Counted from the first letter of the stretch, positions 11,464 through 23,220 are shown. The stretch: 64,000 nt of DNA from Adiantum capillus-veneris (GCA_014529385.2 CM043969.1:15251446-15315445), one strand, 5' to 3'. Notes: generated from the sequence alone by a model not told the origin. Program-made: numbers and translations.

Positions 11464-11761
11464 AGAAACTACCACTCTACTTGATACAGAAGCCTAGGAA
11501 AATGTCATTTCCCTTAGCCTATATACACAGCTTAGTCAAGACGTAGAGCTTCAAACAACACAACACGACATGCAGAGCTATATTGACCACCAGATCAAAG
11601 CATTAGGATTGGTAACCTTATTAGTTCAAATCAACCAATATGTCTACCCAGACAGGTTTTATGTGGTAGGAGATCATCAAAACTTACACAAATTATTGCT
11701 AGGACAAGCATGGAAAAGGTGGTACAATGTCCAGATAGATTGGAAGTTTGCTCTTATATGA
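11464..11761 (+). pseudogene. Retropepsin-like remnant, downstream of integrase
   Basis: The plus strand reads TTTLLDTEA, an in-frame TAG, ENVISLSLYTQL, and later HKLLLGQAWKRWYNVQIDWK before a TGA. This resembles retroviral-type aspartic protease: the D-T-G-A active-site loop (here D-T-E-A, so the essential Gly is lost) followed by a hydrophobic strand and an LLG motif about 70 residues on. With a mutated active site and an internal stop it cannot be active. Its place after the integrase tail is odd. It may come from a second element or from an unusual 3' gene. Confidence 0.55.
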
Positions 11762-12025
11762 ATTCAGATTGAAACAGAGAGTGAAATGGTTCCATTAACT
11801 AAAGTATCAGAAACAGGGCCAACAATGGAATAGACAACTGACGAGGGAAAAAAACCCTTGCATATAGGAAGCATGCAATGGATTCCCAAAGAGTTGCCAC
11901 AAAACCAACACTTCAAACAAAGGTGACATCAGCATCATCCGCATCAAAAATGACAAAAAATCTGATGAGACAAATGCAAAACCAAAGAGAAATATGGATA
12001 TCCACACACTAGCTCTGCACAATGC

Positions 12026-12472
12026 ATGCATGGGTCAGGAAGGATGAGATATATGCAAAAGAATCACTCCATATCCATATGTCAGCACAAACTCCGGTAC
12101 CATCTCACACACCCATATAGACCACTCATGCATCTCACACATATATGGGTACCAAAGAAGTTAGTTCAAGCTCAAAAGAGAGAAGAGATTATTTGGATTC
12201 CTAAGTGCATTGTGTCAAAACTTGTTAAAAAGCCAAACCAACACACAAAGCAACCCTTACCAACTCAACAACCAACCAAGTCAAATAAAGCAAGTTATGT
12301 CACGCACAAACAAATCAACCTCGGATATGGCTCCCAGGGGCAGCAGCAAACATCAACTATCAAAACCATAGGCTGGGTAAGAAAATACCAAAAACACAAG
12401 TATGGCGGTCGAAATAGTCCAAGCAAGTTATCAACATGGCAGGTATCGTCGAATTTTTCCAAATGCATATGA
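12026..12472 (+). CDS. Open frame of 148 codons, unknown
   Basis: The longest open frame between the protease-like remnant and the 3' LTR. The product is rich in Gln, Lys, Thr and His, with WVPKKLVQAQKREEIIWIPK as its most distinctive part; a similar QWIPKE phrase lies just upstream in the same direction. I do not recognise a domain. It may be worn coding sequence of the gypsy composite or chance. Confidence 0.25.
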   Translation: MHGSGRMRYMQKNHSISICQHKLRYHLTHPYRPLMHLTHIWVPKKLVQAQKREEIIWIPKCIVSKLVKKPNQHTKQPLPTQQPTKSNKASYVTHKQINLGYGSQGQQQTSTIKTIGWVRKYQKHKYGGRNSPSKLSTWQVSSNFSKCI

Positions 12473-13307
12473 AAGCTCATGTTGCAGTAGTCCAATAGAA
12501 GTTGTATGGACCCAGAAATATTGCTCCACCCACCTTGTTCCCATGATTCCCAGTTCATCTAGGTGAACTCAGACACGGTAAGGGGGAGGCGTAAGGAACC
12601 TATGGCAACTATTATTAGGCACTTTCTTACAATGGTTTAAACCTTGTTGCACTTTATTGCAATTTGATTTTTAACAAATGCTAAGTAATGCCCGCAATTA
12701 CGTAAAGGGGGTTCAAGTCATGTCAGGACCAAAAGTAACTCCATACTCTTGTATATACTCCATACATGAAAGCTTTTCGTATTTTTCTTCTAATTATATG
12801 GTCAACTTTGGTCAAAAGTTGAGAAGGGGCACAAAAAATAGACCAATATTGGCCTAGATATTTTTTATATAGTAGGAAAGCTTATTTTCTTAGTCGGGAA
12901 TAATTGCCTAATTTGGTAAATTTTGGGATAATTTTTGGCTTTATTTTGCTAAACTTTGGGATTTATCATAATTTTTGAAGTACCTTCTTGGAATTTTTTT
13001 TCTAAAAATCTAGTAAAAATTCTACAAGCAAGAGGAAATCTGAAACCAAACAGCAAAATATCATAATAGGAAGAGCTCTTAGAAAACGTTTGGAAGCAGA
13101 TTGAAGATGTCAAATTTTGAACTAAGTATGAAGGTGACCCGGAAGGTAAACCTGTCATATTGGGGGGACATACGAAGTCTAAATGCAAAAATTGAAGATT
13201 CATCAAGAATGTAAGGTATGAAAGAAGAAAGAAAAATGGGAATCCAAAAGCATTAGTCACATATACTAACTTAGGGGGATTTCCTAGTCATTTTCACATA
13301 GCGACCC

Positions 13308-13410
<103 letters not shown>

Positions 13411-13899
13411 GTACGCACGGCATTTGGAGGGTCCATATGCACAGAGCTGGCATCCCCATGAAGAGTGGAGCTAGCGATGAGTGCTATGATGCTTATAGAA
13501 CAACATTTGCATGCATGCCAAATACTAACCCACTCACCAAAAACACGAATTGGGGTACAAGCACCAACTGAACCTCATAAATTACCTCAAGAGTACTCAC
13601 ATCTATCGGATGAACACTGAGAAGTGAAAAGGGAAGTTGTGGCCAGGGACCTCTGCTATGAGCATCATTTATTGAAGTCATATTTATTAAAATACATCAC
13701 TCTCGAAGCAGCTACGAGAAGAGGTTCCTGAACCAGAACTTCCCCACCCACTACTCAAGTGGCTAACAATAGAAAAGAAGAAAGAGCTACTAAGACAACA
13801 TGGAAAGTTCAGTTAATGGGGGAGAATAAGTAGGCAATAACAATGAACTCATTTTCTCCAACCCACCTTTCGATCAACCCAACATATTGCCCAATCATC

Positions 13900-14460
13900 A
13901 GGAGGAGAAGGTGGGATGACTTCGAGCAACTGCTTATTTCTCACCTTAGCAGGTCTTCCATGAACCAAGAGAGGCACCTTGACTTTCTTATATGAGGAAG
14001 GCTATCAAGAAAATCATTAGCCTAGTACAAGGGAAGCGATGTTAAAGATTTTCTACATGCTCTTTGCATGTATCAACACATTCACAAATACAAAAGCCAA
14101 CGAAGTAAAGTGGACTTCATTCTTGGAGGATATAAAGGAATTATATTCAACTTGAATGATACCCCCAAGATTAAGGTAATATATGACATGTTTTCCAAAA
14201 TCATGTTCCTCCCAAGCCACTACATGCAGACCTTTAAGGAGGCTTTCTATACGGGATATTTTGAAATGGATTCCCCAATCTTTATGCCAATCTACAAGCA
14301 TCTTTGGCTCAGATTTGTGACCTACACCCTCTATGAACAAGAAAACCCTTTGACAAGAATCTACAAACCACAAGAGGAGGATTAGGTGCAACAAATTATG
14401 TTGGCATTCCAGCAATATGCTGATGAACAGAAACAAAGAAAGCCCCTGCTCAAAGAGTGA
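13900..14460 (+). pseudogene. Unknown 3' open region ahead of the purine tract
   Basis: A frame open from about 14,035 to 14,460 apart from one TAG at 14,383-14,385. A related reading (RRRWDDFEQLLISHLSR) extends it leftward to about 13,900 with further stops. The product has aromatic-rich segments (MFSKIMFLPSHYMQTF) and a Gln/Lys-rich end. It finishes about 30 bp before the polypurine tract, so it sits as the last gene of the gypsy composite. Some Athila/Tat elements carry an extra gene there; I see no envelope-like signal or membrane segment to support that. Confidence 0.4.
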
Positions 14461-14488
14461 AGTCTTGGCAGGGATGATAAGAAGCCGG

Positions 14489-14501
14489 CGGGAGGGGGGA
14501 G
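14489..14501 (+). promoter_or_regulatory. Polypurine tract of gypsy composite
   Basis: CGGGAGGGGGGAG directly precedes the TGTTGG start of the 3' LTR. Confidence 0.85.
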
Positions 14502-15433
14502 TGTTGGAGCAAGGAACTCAATCCCGCCAATTTGGACGGCTCTGCAAAAATTTCATCCACTTAATAATTTTATTTTTTGCCTAAGCCAGCATTGTGATTC
14601 CTGAACACACAAGAATCTGATTGTCTCCAAATAGTTTTGTACTTAATGAGAGACTAGATACCCTAGTCCACCCCATTTTTGAATTAATTATCCCTTTGTA
14701 TTCAAATACCCAATCTTTAACCTTGGATATATAAGCCAGAAATTGTGATTATTAGAGGATCTGATAACCTTTTGAGCTCACATAGTAAAGAGTACGCCTA
14801 CACTTGCGTGCTCAATACTCTTTATACAGGTAAGCATTGCTAATGAAACTTCATGTGTTGCTTCCTCATACTATTGGCATCGTGTGCATGCTCGATGTTC
14901 TATGTTTGAGTGTGTGCACGCGTGACACAATGAGCGGTTTTAATTATAGGTCACCTAGTGTGTTTATTTGCTTGTTTTAAGTTGTTAATGGTGTGAAACT
15001 AAGCATGGATAGAGCTAAGTAGGCCTTAGGATCAGCCAAATGACCCTTCATTCTTCATTTTTGGTGAAGGTAAGAGGTGGAAACAATTGCGGTTGCTCAC
15101 TTACTCGACAATGACTTTTGCAAGTTTTCTTGTTGAAAATCTATTGCCTATAACCTGGAGATCCCTAATCTAAATTTTCATGTCATTTGGAGTTCATTTG
15201 ACACCTCTACAACCATTAGAGCGAAAGATAGACCGCATGGGAGACTTAAGCATTTTCCCCTTTAGTTGCTTCTTGGCTTGATAGTGACACCTTTCTCCTC
15301 AATGCATTGCCATTGGGTATTGCGTTCGACATTTCATGAACTAGTTGGGTGAGCTATGTCCTCAGATTGACATATTTATGTTGGTTTGAGTTCTCACTAG
15401 GCTACTCCGTCCGATCACGATGGTCTACCAACA
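14502..15433 (+). repeat. 3' LTR of gypsy composite, 932 bp
   Basis: Begins TGTTGG and ends CCAACA, a perfect 6-bp terminal inverted repeat. It is preceded by a purine tract, and its final two thirds align with 6607-7328. Confidence 0.88.
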
Positions 15434-15492
15434 CTATATTTCAAAGCACAATAAGCATATATCTCCTACATTGTCATCAGCAAGGATTGCAA

Positions 15493-15615
15493 TGAAAGGG
15501 CGGTGGTAATGCGTGTGCTAGTCTCCACCCAGTCGTGCTATCTTATAGCCTCCCCCTAGCGTACACAATGTCCGGCCATGCTGGTGGCCTTGCCCATAGG
15601 ACCCATGTCCTTACA
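15493..15615 (-). repeat. 3' LTR of chromovirus, 123 bp
   Basis: Aligns base for base in length with 26,975-27,097, with a handful of substitutions. It is unusually short for a gypsy LTR. Confidence 0.93.
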
Positions 15616-17102
15616 TTACCCCCCCCCCCCCCCCCCCCCCCCCCTCTCAGAATCGTTTTCGTCCTCGAAAAAAAACGTAGGAAAGCGTTTCTTAAGTGTG
15701 GAGACATTCTCCCATGTAGAACCTTCTTCAGGTCTATCTAGCCATTTTACCAACACCTGTCGTTTGACATGATGTCTGGTGCGAAGCACATGAGAATCCA
15801 AAATCTTTTCGGGCTCATGAGGAATGCTTGGCGGTTCGATAAGATCAACTAACACACCTTTGTCAATGACGTTATCATTCTGTCCTAGCTGTTTTTGTAA
15901 ACGGCTAACATGAAAAACAGGATGAACTTGTGAGTGCTCTGGGAGAGCTAACTTTTAGGCCACTTGACCTATACGTTTGAGAATGGTAAACGGTCCACAA
16001 TAGCATGGTGAAAGTTTAGCAACTTTTTCCGTCTTCACTTTCTGAATGCTCTGAAACTTTGAGGAAAACCTTGTCTCCTTCTTTGAAAGTAGCAAGACGA
16101 TGATGCTCATCTGCGCACTTCTTATATCCATCTTGTGCTTGCTTAACATTCTGTTGAGCAACTCGAATCATGTCAAAATGGTTTTGGAGAAAATCCTTCG
16201 CTTGTTGTATCTTCTCCTTAGCCAACCCCGCTGTAATGGGTGATCTAGGTTGAAATCCATATAAAAGCATAAATGGACTAAACCCTGTAGTCACATGCTT
16301 TGAACTATTATAAGAAAATTCCAATATAGGTAAGTAGTCTTCCCAATTGGTTTGCTTCTTGCTAACGTACGCTCGTAGCATATCCTCTAGCACTTGATTA
16401 ACTCTTTCTATTTGACCATCCGTTTCTAGATGATCAGCCGTACTTAGATTAAGTTTAGTTTCCAACTTTTGGAACGCAGCTCTCCAAAAGTGATTATCGA
16501 ACTTTCGATCTCTGTCACTAATGATACTAGCTAGAAGACCGTAGAGTTTATATATATGCTTTATAAATAGACGTGCTAATTCCGATGTCTTAATCGTAGT
16601 ATTAGTGGGAATGAATCGACCCATATTTGTGAGATGGTCTACAATTAACCAAATGGCATCATGGCCACGATTTGTAGTCGGTAGTCCTACTACAAAATCC
16701 ATAGAGATTCTCTCCCACTTACCTTATGGAATCTCTAAAGGATGTAAAAGGCCACCTACCTTGAGGTGCTCTGCCTTATTAACTTGGCACTATGGGAAGT
16801 TTAGTACGTACTCTTGAACATCATGATGTAAACCCGACCAATAAAATTGCCCTCGAACTAAGACATACGTCTTACGAATACCTGGATGACCAGCACTTGG
16901 ACTATCGTGACACTCAAATAAGATTTGGCGCCTAGTGTCTGAGTCCTTTGGCACACATAATCTACCTTTGTGGAGTAAGTATCCATCATCATTAGAAAAA
17001 TTCTTCCATCGCTTAAGCTCTTCCTGAGTAGGGGTGGAGCTTTGTGTGTTGGGTTTCTATCTGCGCGTGCAGAGACTTGTTGATCCGGCTGTTCAGAGAC
17101 AT
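15616..17102 (-). pseudogene. Chromovirus integrase and chromodomain (frame-broken)
   Basis: Read from the nested insertion leftward. A poorly preserved zinc-binding stretch is followed by the integrase core at 16,702-16,016: MDFVVGLPTTNRGHD, then SIISDRDRKF with the second catalytic Asp, then TADHLETDGQIERVNQ where the last catalytic Glu belongs, and GFSPFMLLYGFQPRSP. After a frameshift near 16,030 the frame at 15,855-15,616 encodes a chromodomain (VLVKWLDRPEEGSTWEN), ending in a glycine run made by the poly-G tract and a TAA that abuts the LTR. Chromodomains bind modified histone tails and guide integration. Confidence 0.9.
15619..15644 (-). promoter_or_regulatory. Poly-G polypurine tract
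   Basis: 26 consecutive C on the plus strand, so G on the element strand, three bases inside the 3' LTR. It is in the purine-tract position and also encodes the terminal glycines of the polyprotein. Confidence 0.75.
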
Positions 17103-17107
17103 GTGAG

Positions 17108-17249
17108 TGAAAGGACAGGGGAACTGAACATGCTCATCACCACCCAGCCATGCCCTATATAGGCCCTTGACCTTCTAAATATAGGGACCCCCTTGACTGC
17201 ATGTCCGTCCTGGCCCTTGGCCCGGACAGGTCCTACCATTGTCCTGACA
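17108..17249 (-). repeat. 3' LTR of nested LARD
   Basis: 142 bp, nearly identical to 22,444-22,584. Contains a CCCTATATAGG motif and a CCGGACAGG block. Confidence 0.93.
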
Positions 17250-17262
17250 TTACTCCCCCCTT
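17250..17262 (-). promoter_or_regulatory. Polypurine tract of nested LARD
   Basis: Minus strand AAGGGGGGAGTAA directly precedes the 3' LTR. The same tract flanks the LTR of the second copy (43,549-43,561). Confidence 0.85.
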
Positions 17263-18126
17263 GGAGATGCGTTTTCGTCCACGAAAACACAAGTGATGGT
17301 ATCTTCATAAGAGCACTAATGTTTTCTACCATAACATCCCACATGGATCCAACGGTTCATTTGAGCGGAACCTGGTTCAGTAGGAGGTTCAATGAAACCA
17401 AGAGTAACATCTTGATTTTCTACATTGTTGTCCATTTGTAACCATCTGATGGTACCGGTTCCTATCCAAACATAGTGTGTAGACTCCATTTAGAACTCTC
17501 ATGAGCATGGTAAATGAATTTATCACAACATAGGTGTACCAAAAAGAGTACCTCTTGTCACTTTCCATGAAAGTAACTTGCTGACATAACTCATCAGCCA
17601 ATTTTAAGTCCTTGACTTGGCCCTCTTCTTCATCATCAGTAAACAACCCCACTCTAACGAGTGTTCAAGGTTGAGAACCTGAGTTATACATGAAGAGACT
17701 ACCTAGTCGCAACATGCGTTAACTGATAGTAAGTAAACTCCAAAAAGAACAATAAATGCTTATGAATCTAATGTACGCACTTTGCATATCCTTTAGCCCA
17801 AGATTACACTTTGCAATCTGTCAATCCCCTTGGATACTGACAGTACTGAGGTGTTTTTCCCCCACGGTTTACAAACAGTCTTCCCAGATTGCTGGTAAAC
17901 GGGAAATCACAATAGCGTATAACATTGTTGAGGAATCAACAAGTACAGAATAACCGTCGTGGTTAACTTAAAAAAATCCACAAACACCCAAACTGAGCCA
18001 TGACCTCTATTGGTGATTAGTAGACTCAAAGGTAATCTCATAGAGATAGTGCACATAAAGTGCAAAATGCTTCATAAGCAACAACTTGAGGAATATGCAT
18101 GCCGTGTCAAATCAGCCTTTGCTAAA

Positions 18127-18150
18127 CACTAGGGCCCATAACACCTAGTG
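18127..18150 (-). other. Conserved hairpin in LARD interior
   Basis: CACTAGG and CCTAGTG flank a 10-base loop (GCCCATAACA on plus); an extra A-T pair makes an 8-bp stem. The same stem with one loop change occurs at 44,547-44,570 in the second copy, followed by the same TGCATGCATTTA. The role is unknown. Confidence 0.6.
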
Positions 18151-18894
18151 TGCATGCATTTAGCAAAAAACAGATCCGAACCTGTATTTCCATGGTAATT
18201 CTTGCCAATACTTATGGCAAATGTGATGCGCCTAGCACACATTAACATGAATGTAAATAGTTCTGAAAAGAAACTAAATACTTTCATTTGCAATCTTTTG
18301 CAAGCTTTGCTTAAATGTCTGAACCATAATAGAAGGTGAAACAGTGATCACTTCTAGATACAAACAATGAAACTTTTTCATTTGCTATATGTATAAACAA
18401 CCATCTGTAATGTTGTTTAGCAATACTTGTACCTTAAAAAGTCATTCTAAGTATCCAACAATTTTTGGCCACCAAATTGCTCCTGATACATTGTGCTAAA
18501 AATGGTCTAGAAAACAGATGTGACCAGCACTTAGGGACTTTGTCGTTACACATATTTGAAATAGGGGGCGCCAGTGTCAGTCCCAGAGACTCATATTCGC
18601 CACATGTGGAATATGTCTCAACTAAGGATGTATGAAAAGAACATCCTACAAGTACAAGATGTACTTGTGTGTAGAGGTAGCTATAACACTTTACGACAAG
18701 ATTGAGAGGGACCCTCATTCATTGCTCCACAGTGGCTAAACCGAACTCCTTGAGTTCCTAGACCATGTTGTATCCCATGTGACAACATGTGCCAAATTGA
18801 ACCCTACAAGTAGGTTCGTAACAGCATAAGGCAGAAAGATAGATTGGATACTTGGCCCAAAATACTTTGTGCCAACATGCCCTTGGCATGACTC

Positions 18895-19000
18895 TGTAAC
18901 ATTCAAGCGTACTTATACGTCTTGAAAAACCAAGCGTACTTATACGTCTTGACTCTGTAACATTCAAGCGTACTTATACGTCTTGAAAAACCAAGCAAAG
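18895..19000. repeat. Short tandem repeat with CGTACTTATACGTCTTG core
   Basis: Three copies of AAGCGTACTTATACGTCTTG, alternating with GAAAAACC and ACTCTGTAACATTC spacers, all inside the LARD. The second LARD copy has a single related unit near 45,255. Confidence 0.85.
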
Positions 19001-22000
19001 CATACTAAAAAATGGAATAACACCAAATCAATAGATGCATACCTGGAGATTTGAACGTAATGTTCACTTACCCGTATTCAAATGGAGAGGAGCACATCTC
19101 CTACCTGAAAAAACAAACAACATTGCACTGGGAAGCATGGGTGTTACCTTTGCAATCCAAGCTCTTGGATTAGAATCTACATAGTCAAACCCCTTGATAA
19201 GACTCTTTGTAGAAACTGCTCAACTAGCAGATAATAGTAACCAACATAGTCAACCGTGTACAGGTTGATTGGAATGAACTTGAAAAGTGTGTTCGTCTGC
19301 TACTGCGTGGTAGATTGCGGAATTCTTTCCTTGAAAGTATAACTGGGATATATCAACGGTGATCTGCAATGCATATCAAACTGTGATCCTTAATGCCTAT
19401 GGGGTGATGTAGCAATCACCCGCCGGGTCTTACCCCAAAACAGTATGTCCATAGACACTCTGTAGTGCTATAGAGAGAGCAGGAGATCCACACAAGTGAA
19501 CTGCCAAGCTCTTATGGACAGCCATGCTGTCGCAACTGATTTCTGTATCTATACCGTTTCTTATAGAGATCAGCTGCTGTGAGTTGATGATTATAAAAAA
19601 TGAAACTTGAGTGTCACACTGAAAACATGTAGTGCAAAGATGAGATCTTAAACATCCGTAATGACAAGACTCTTGCTTGTCCATTAACGTCGATGTGTAC
19701 TTCCTTGGGTAGATCTTGAAAAAAATCCCCCAAAGAATGCCAATAGTTGGGTCTTACCCTTGGCTTGACAATGGCTCTTAGCCTGTTTGGATCATAGCCC
19801 TTAAGCAAAATAGGGTGTGATTGACTAACCGATGAAGACTAATTTGAGTAGCATCTTAGCCACGTACTAGCTGTGAGTTAGAGCACCTTGGCGCAAGCTG
19901 ACTCACGAGAAAAACATGTATGAAAAGCTTCTTAGAAGATTTTCAATTTGTCCTTAGAGAGAGAGATAGAGAACGAAAAGAAGAGCATGCTGGCTGAGGA
20001 ACTTTCCTTAAGTTTTCAGAGTGGGTGCCCAAGCTATGTGTTCTTACGCATCTTATGCCCGACTTGCAGCTTATTGTATAAGCATTCCCCAGTTTTTCGG
20101 TATGACTGTCTCATCAAGAGAGGTAATAGAAAAACACAAAACGGAGTCCGATCCACCGGCCTTGCCGGGGTCGTGATTGTCCTTGACAGAGTTGCAAGTG
20201 TGATAGCGGAAGTGGAATGCAGGAAGCGGTAGAATTGAATCCATCGCCCTAGCATGCCTTACATGCAGAATTGTAAGCCCTTGTGGAGAATGGTGGCCTC
20301 CAGTGTGAGAACCAAAACTATAAGTGCCTTGGACAATTTAGACTGGTAGGGATTCTTTAGTGCCTTGCACAGTTTTTAGATTGGTAGGGATGCAGTGAGC
20401 TGTGATTCCCTATTTGGCCAGTTCCCTGAATCCTTGTTTCATATAAAATTGCCAGAGCACTTTGATTTGCAGAACGACAGTATTTGCCAAGTAAAGTGTA
20501 AACAGGAAAAAACTTAAACTTGGCTAACCTGGTCGTTGCGGTAACCAGTTGTCATGAAATGTGGAAGGAAAAAATCGTTCCAAAATGGCTTATAGCCATA
20601 TCTGCACAGATGCCATCGTATATCCTATACACCTGTCTGGTACATAATGAAATAACCTGCAATATGAATTAACCTGCAAACACATTGCCTATTTTTTCAC
20701 AATTTTGTATGGTCAAACCATATGCCAAACGTGCGAAGTCTCAATACGAAATTGAGCAATTGTAAAAGCCGTGCTTCACAGAAATACTTCTATGCTTATA
20801 GCGTAGAGATATGCTTGCCAATTTACAGAGCAAAAGAAAGTCAACGGTGTTGATCATTTACTGATAATCGACCTTGTTGAATTGGCCCCATGTACTGAAA
20901 AGCAGAAAAACTTGCAAAATAAGTACTGTGTACCTGCTTGTCTTGATTTTGGTTATCCTTGACCTGATAGATATGTCTCAATTGACGGATCCTCTGGAAA
21001 ACTTTGTCGAGGAACCATATCTGAGCAACAATGAAGATCTAGAATGCGACAGAGAGAAACCCCTATCGACTTCTCAAGCTGGAACGGGGACTTTTCCCGT
21101 CTCGAATGCGGTTCCTAGCCTTGGCATTTGTTACAAATTCAAGATGGGGACTTTCCCATCTTGATTTCAGCTCATGGCCTTTGCATGGCTTTCCCTTCTT
21201 GATTGCATGTAGCTGCCTCTGGCGATGTGCACCCATTGCCATGCTGTTTGGGTTGGACATGCGGTTTGGAGAACAATGCCCTTGTCGCATAACTTGATCG
21301 GACAAGTCACAGGGCCTGCATTGCTTGCCTTTGTTTCCAGGAAACCTTGTCTACAAGCGTTAGCTATAATTTGAGGGATTTAAAGAAGAGAAACTAAAAG
21401 AAGTTACCTCATCCTCAAGTCCTCGCTCGTGGCCCGCGACCTTGTCAACTGGAGGACACTTTAACATGTACTCCCTGATAATTTCCATACTATAAAGCAT
21501 AAAACATTTACATCAATAGCACAAACAAAGCCTACCTGAGCTGTTGGCTTCCCCAAATCTGATCTTCCTTTTTTGTAAACAAAAAAGATTAAGCTGTCAG
21601 GCCAGTTCACACGGTAACTTCTTCAAGCAGTCACATGATGAAGCTTTGAGATCGTAAGTGGGGCTCCTTTGCGGATACCTGTGGGCACCGTAGCGGAGAA
21701 CCATATCCGCTACCATACCTGGGATAATCACAGCGTGGAACCATGTCCGCTACTAGCTCGGATGTTCCATACTTTATGTAATGTGCCTGCAATTGATGAG
21801 ACACCGTCAACAAGTGTAGCATGCCAACATGGATGCATTCTCAGATTTTTGCAGAAAATCTGAGAGCCCAAGACGGTGGCCCTTGGCCCGCATGATGCCA
21901 TGCAACAAGCATGGGTGTTTGGTTCATCCATGGGGTGCAGCCTTGCATAGCATGGGCTGCAGCCCTTAGCAAAAGTGGGTGCCCAAAATAGGACGCCCAA

Positions 22001-22317
22001 CCTTGGATTCCAAAAATAAATAAAATTTAACGTATAATTTTACCGCGTTGCACAGAGCCGTCGACGAGCTGCTGTAAACCGGTGATGGTGCCCTCCATGG
22101 GGTCTTCCTTGCGGGCGAGCCTGTGATGTCCTGGCGCCGCCAAGGCAACTCCATCAAGCCTATCAAGGACCGTTTTCCCGCCGGGCAATTCCATCCACTG
22201 TGTGTGTGCAAGCGGTGCTTCCCGCGGCCTTGTGTGTTCTTCTTTCCCGGCCTCGACTGCTAAGGGATCCTACCCATGGCTTGGATCGGCCTCTTGCTCG
22301 CCATGGAAACTCTCATG

Positions 22318-22321
<4 letters not shown>

Positions 22322-22391
<70 letters not shown>
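22322..22391. repeat. (AG)n microsatellite beside the LARD primer site
   Basis: 70 bp of AG dinucleotides about 40 bp from the primer site, in the 5' leader of the element. Confidence 0.97.
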
Positions 22392-22393
<2 letters not shown>

Positions 22394-22430
22394 CTTCCCC
22401 TTCTTCCATAGCTCTCACCTCCCTCCCTGA

Positions 22431-22442
22431 GCTCTGATACCA
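22431..22442 (-). promoter_or_regulatory. Primer binding site of nested LARD
   Basis: Minus strand TGGTATCAGAGC, an exact initiator-Met tRNA primer site, one base inside the 5' LTR. Confidence 0.9.
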
Positions 22443-22443
22443 G

Positions 22444-22584
22444 TGAAAGGGCAGGGAACTGAACATGCTCATCACCACCCATCCATGCCCTATATAGGCC
22501 CTTGGCCTTCTCAATATAGGGACCCCCTTGACTGCATGTCCGTCCTGGTCCTTGGCCCGGACAGGTCCTACCATTGTCCTGACA
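22444..22584 (-). repeat. 5' LTR of nested LARD
   Basis: 141 bp, bounded outside by GTGAG (22,585-22,589). Confidence 0.93.
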
Positions 22585-22589
22585 GTGAG

Positions 22590-23220
22590 TGTGAGGGATC
22601 CCTTTTCAAAACTGCACTCCACACTTTAGCATATGATTGATCTTGTGTACACTTGCCACGTAATGACTCCAAAAATCCATTCTTTAGTTCCGTGAAAGCA
22701 AGTGAATTAATCTGAGGCATCCAACTTAGTGCATCCACTACTACATTATATCGCCCCTTGCAATATCCTAGCTTACAATCATAATCTTGAAGGATTTCAG
22801 CCCATCTAGCTTTATGGCCCTTCAAGTCTGTTTGAGTAGTAAACCATTTGATACTCTCATGGTCAAAAACTCCTTCAAACTCGGTGCCATATAAATAGTC
22901 TCGCCACTTTCGTAAAGCGTGAATTATGGCATAGAGCTCTTTCTCTTAAATAGAATAATTCTGTTGAGCTCTACCTAACTTTTTACTTTCAAAGGCTATA
23001 GGTCTTCCTTCTTGGAGAAGTACCGCACCAATGGATTTATCACTAGCATCAGTCTCTACCACAAACGGCTTAAGTGGGTCGACGATTGCTAGGATGGGAG
23101 CAGTGGCTATAGATACCTTGAGCTGTTCAAAACTGCATTTTTGGGCTTCTTCCCAAGAAAAGGTCTTACCTTTTGCTTTAAGTTGATCAGTCATAGGAAC
23201 AGTGATTTTGGCATAGTCAC
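22590..23220 (-). pseudogene. Chromovirus RNase H (cut by the LARD)
   Basis: The frame at 23,194-22,946 has the gypsy RNase H opening (FVVETDASDKSIGAVLLQ, with the catalytic Asp, and RPIAFESKKLGRAQQNYS). The frame at 22,825-22,590 has the distal part (KARWAEILQDYDCKLGYCKG and VVVDALSWMPQ). A stop and frame change near 22,945 separates them. The reading runs straight into the nested LARD and resumes at 17,102 on its far side. The enzyme removes RNA from the RNA-DNA hybrid during cDNA synthesis. Confidence 0.9.

Larger units (their letters stand above)
17108..22584 (-). mobile_element. Nested non-coding LTR element (LARD type), minus strand
   Basis: LTRs of 142 bp (17,108-17,249) and 141 bp (22,444-22,584), start TGAAAGG, end CCTGACA. 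The exact 5-bp duplication GTGAG (17,103-17,107 and 22,585-22,589) proves insertion into the chromovirus pol region. It has a perfect initiator-Met primer site and a GGGGGGAG purine tract. The 5.2-kb interior has no open frame of 100 codons apart from one created by the GA microsatellite, and no retroviral motif. This matches a large retrotransposon derivative that would depend on proteins of another element. A diverged second copy lies at 43,404-48,420. Confidence 0.9.

Noticed and set aside
15535..15772. Proline-rich plus-strand frames
   Set aside because: They cross the poly-C tract and the chromovirus LTR; antisense to the chromodomain frame.
18895..19000. CRISPR-like alternating repeats
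   Set aside because: Three units in a plant retroelement, spacers are not unique, and no cas genes; it is a local tandem duplication.
22200..22622. Open frames of 70-120 codons around 22.3 kb
   Set aside because: They are Ser/Leu or Arg/Glu runs made by the AG microsatellite.
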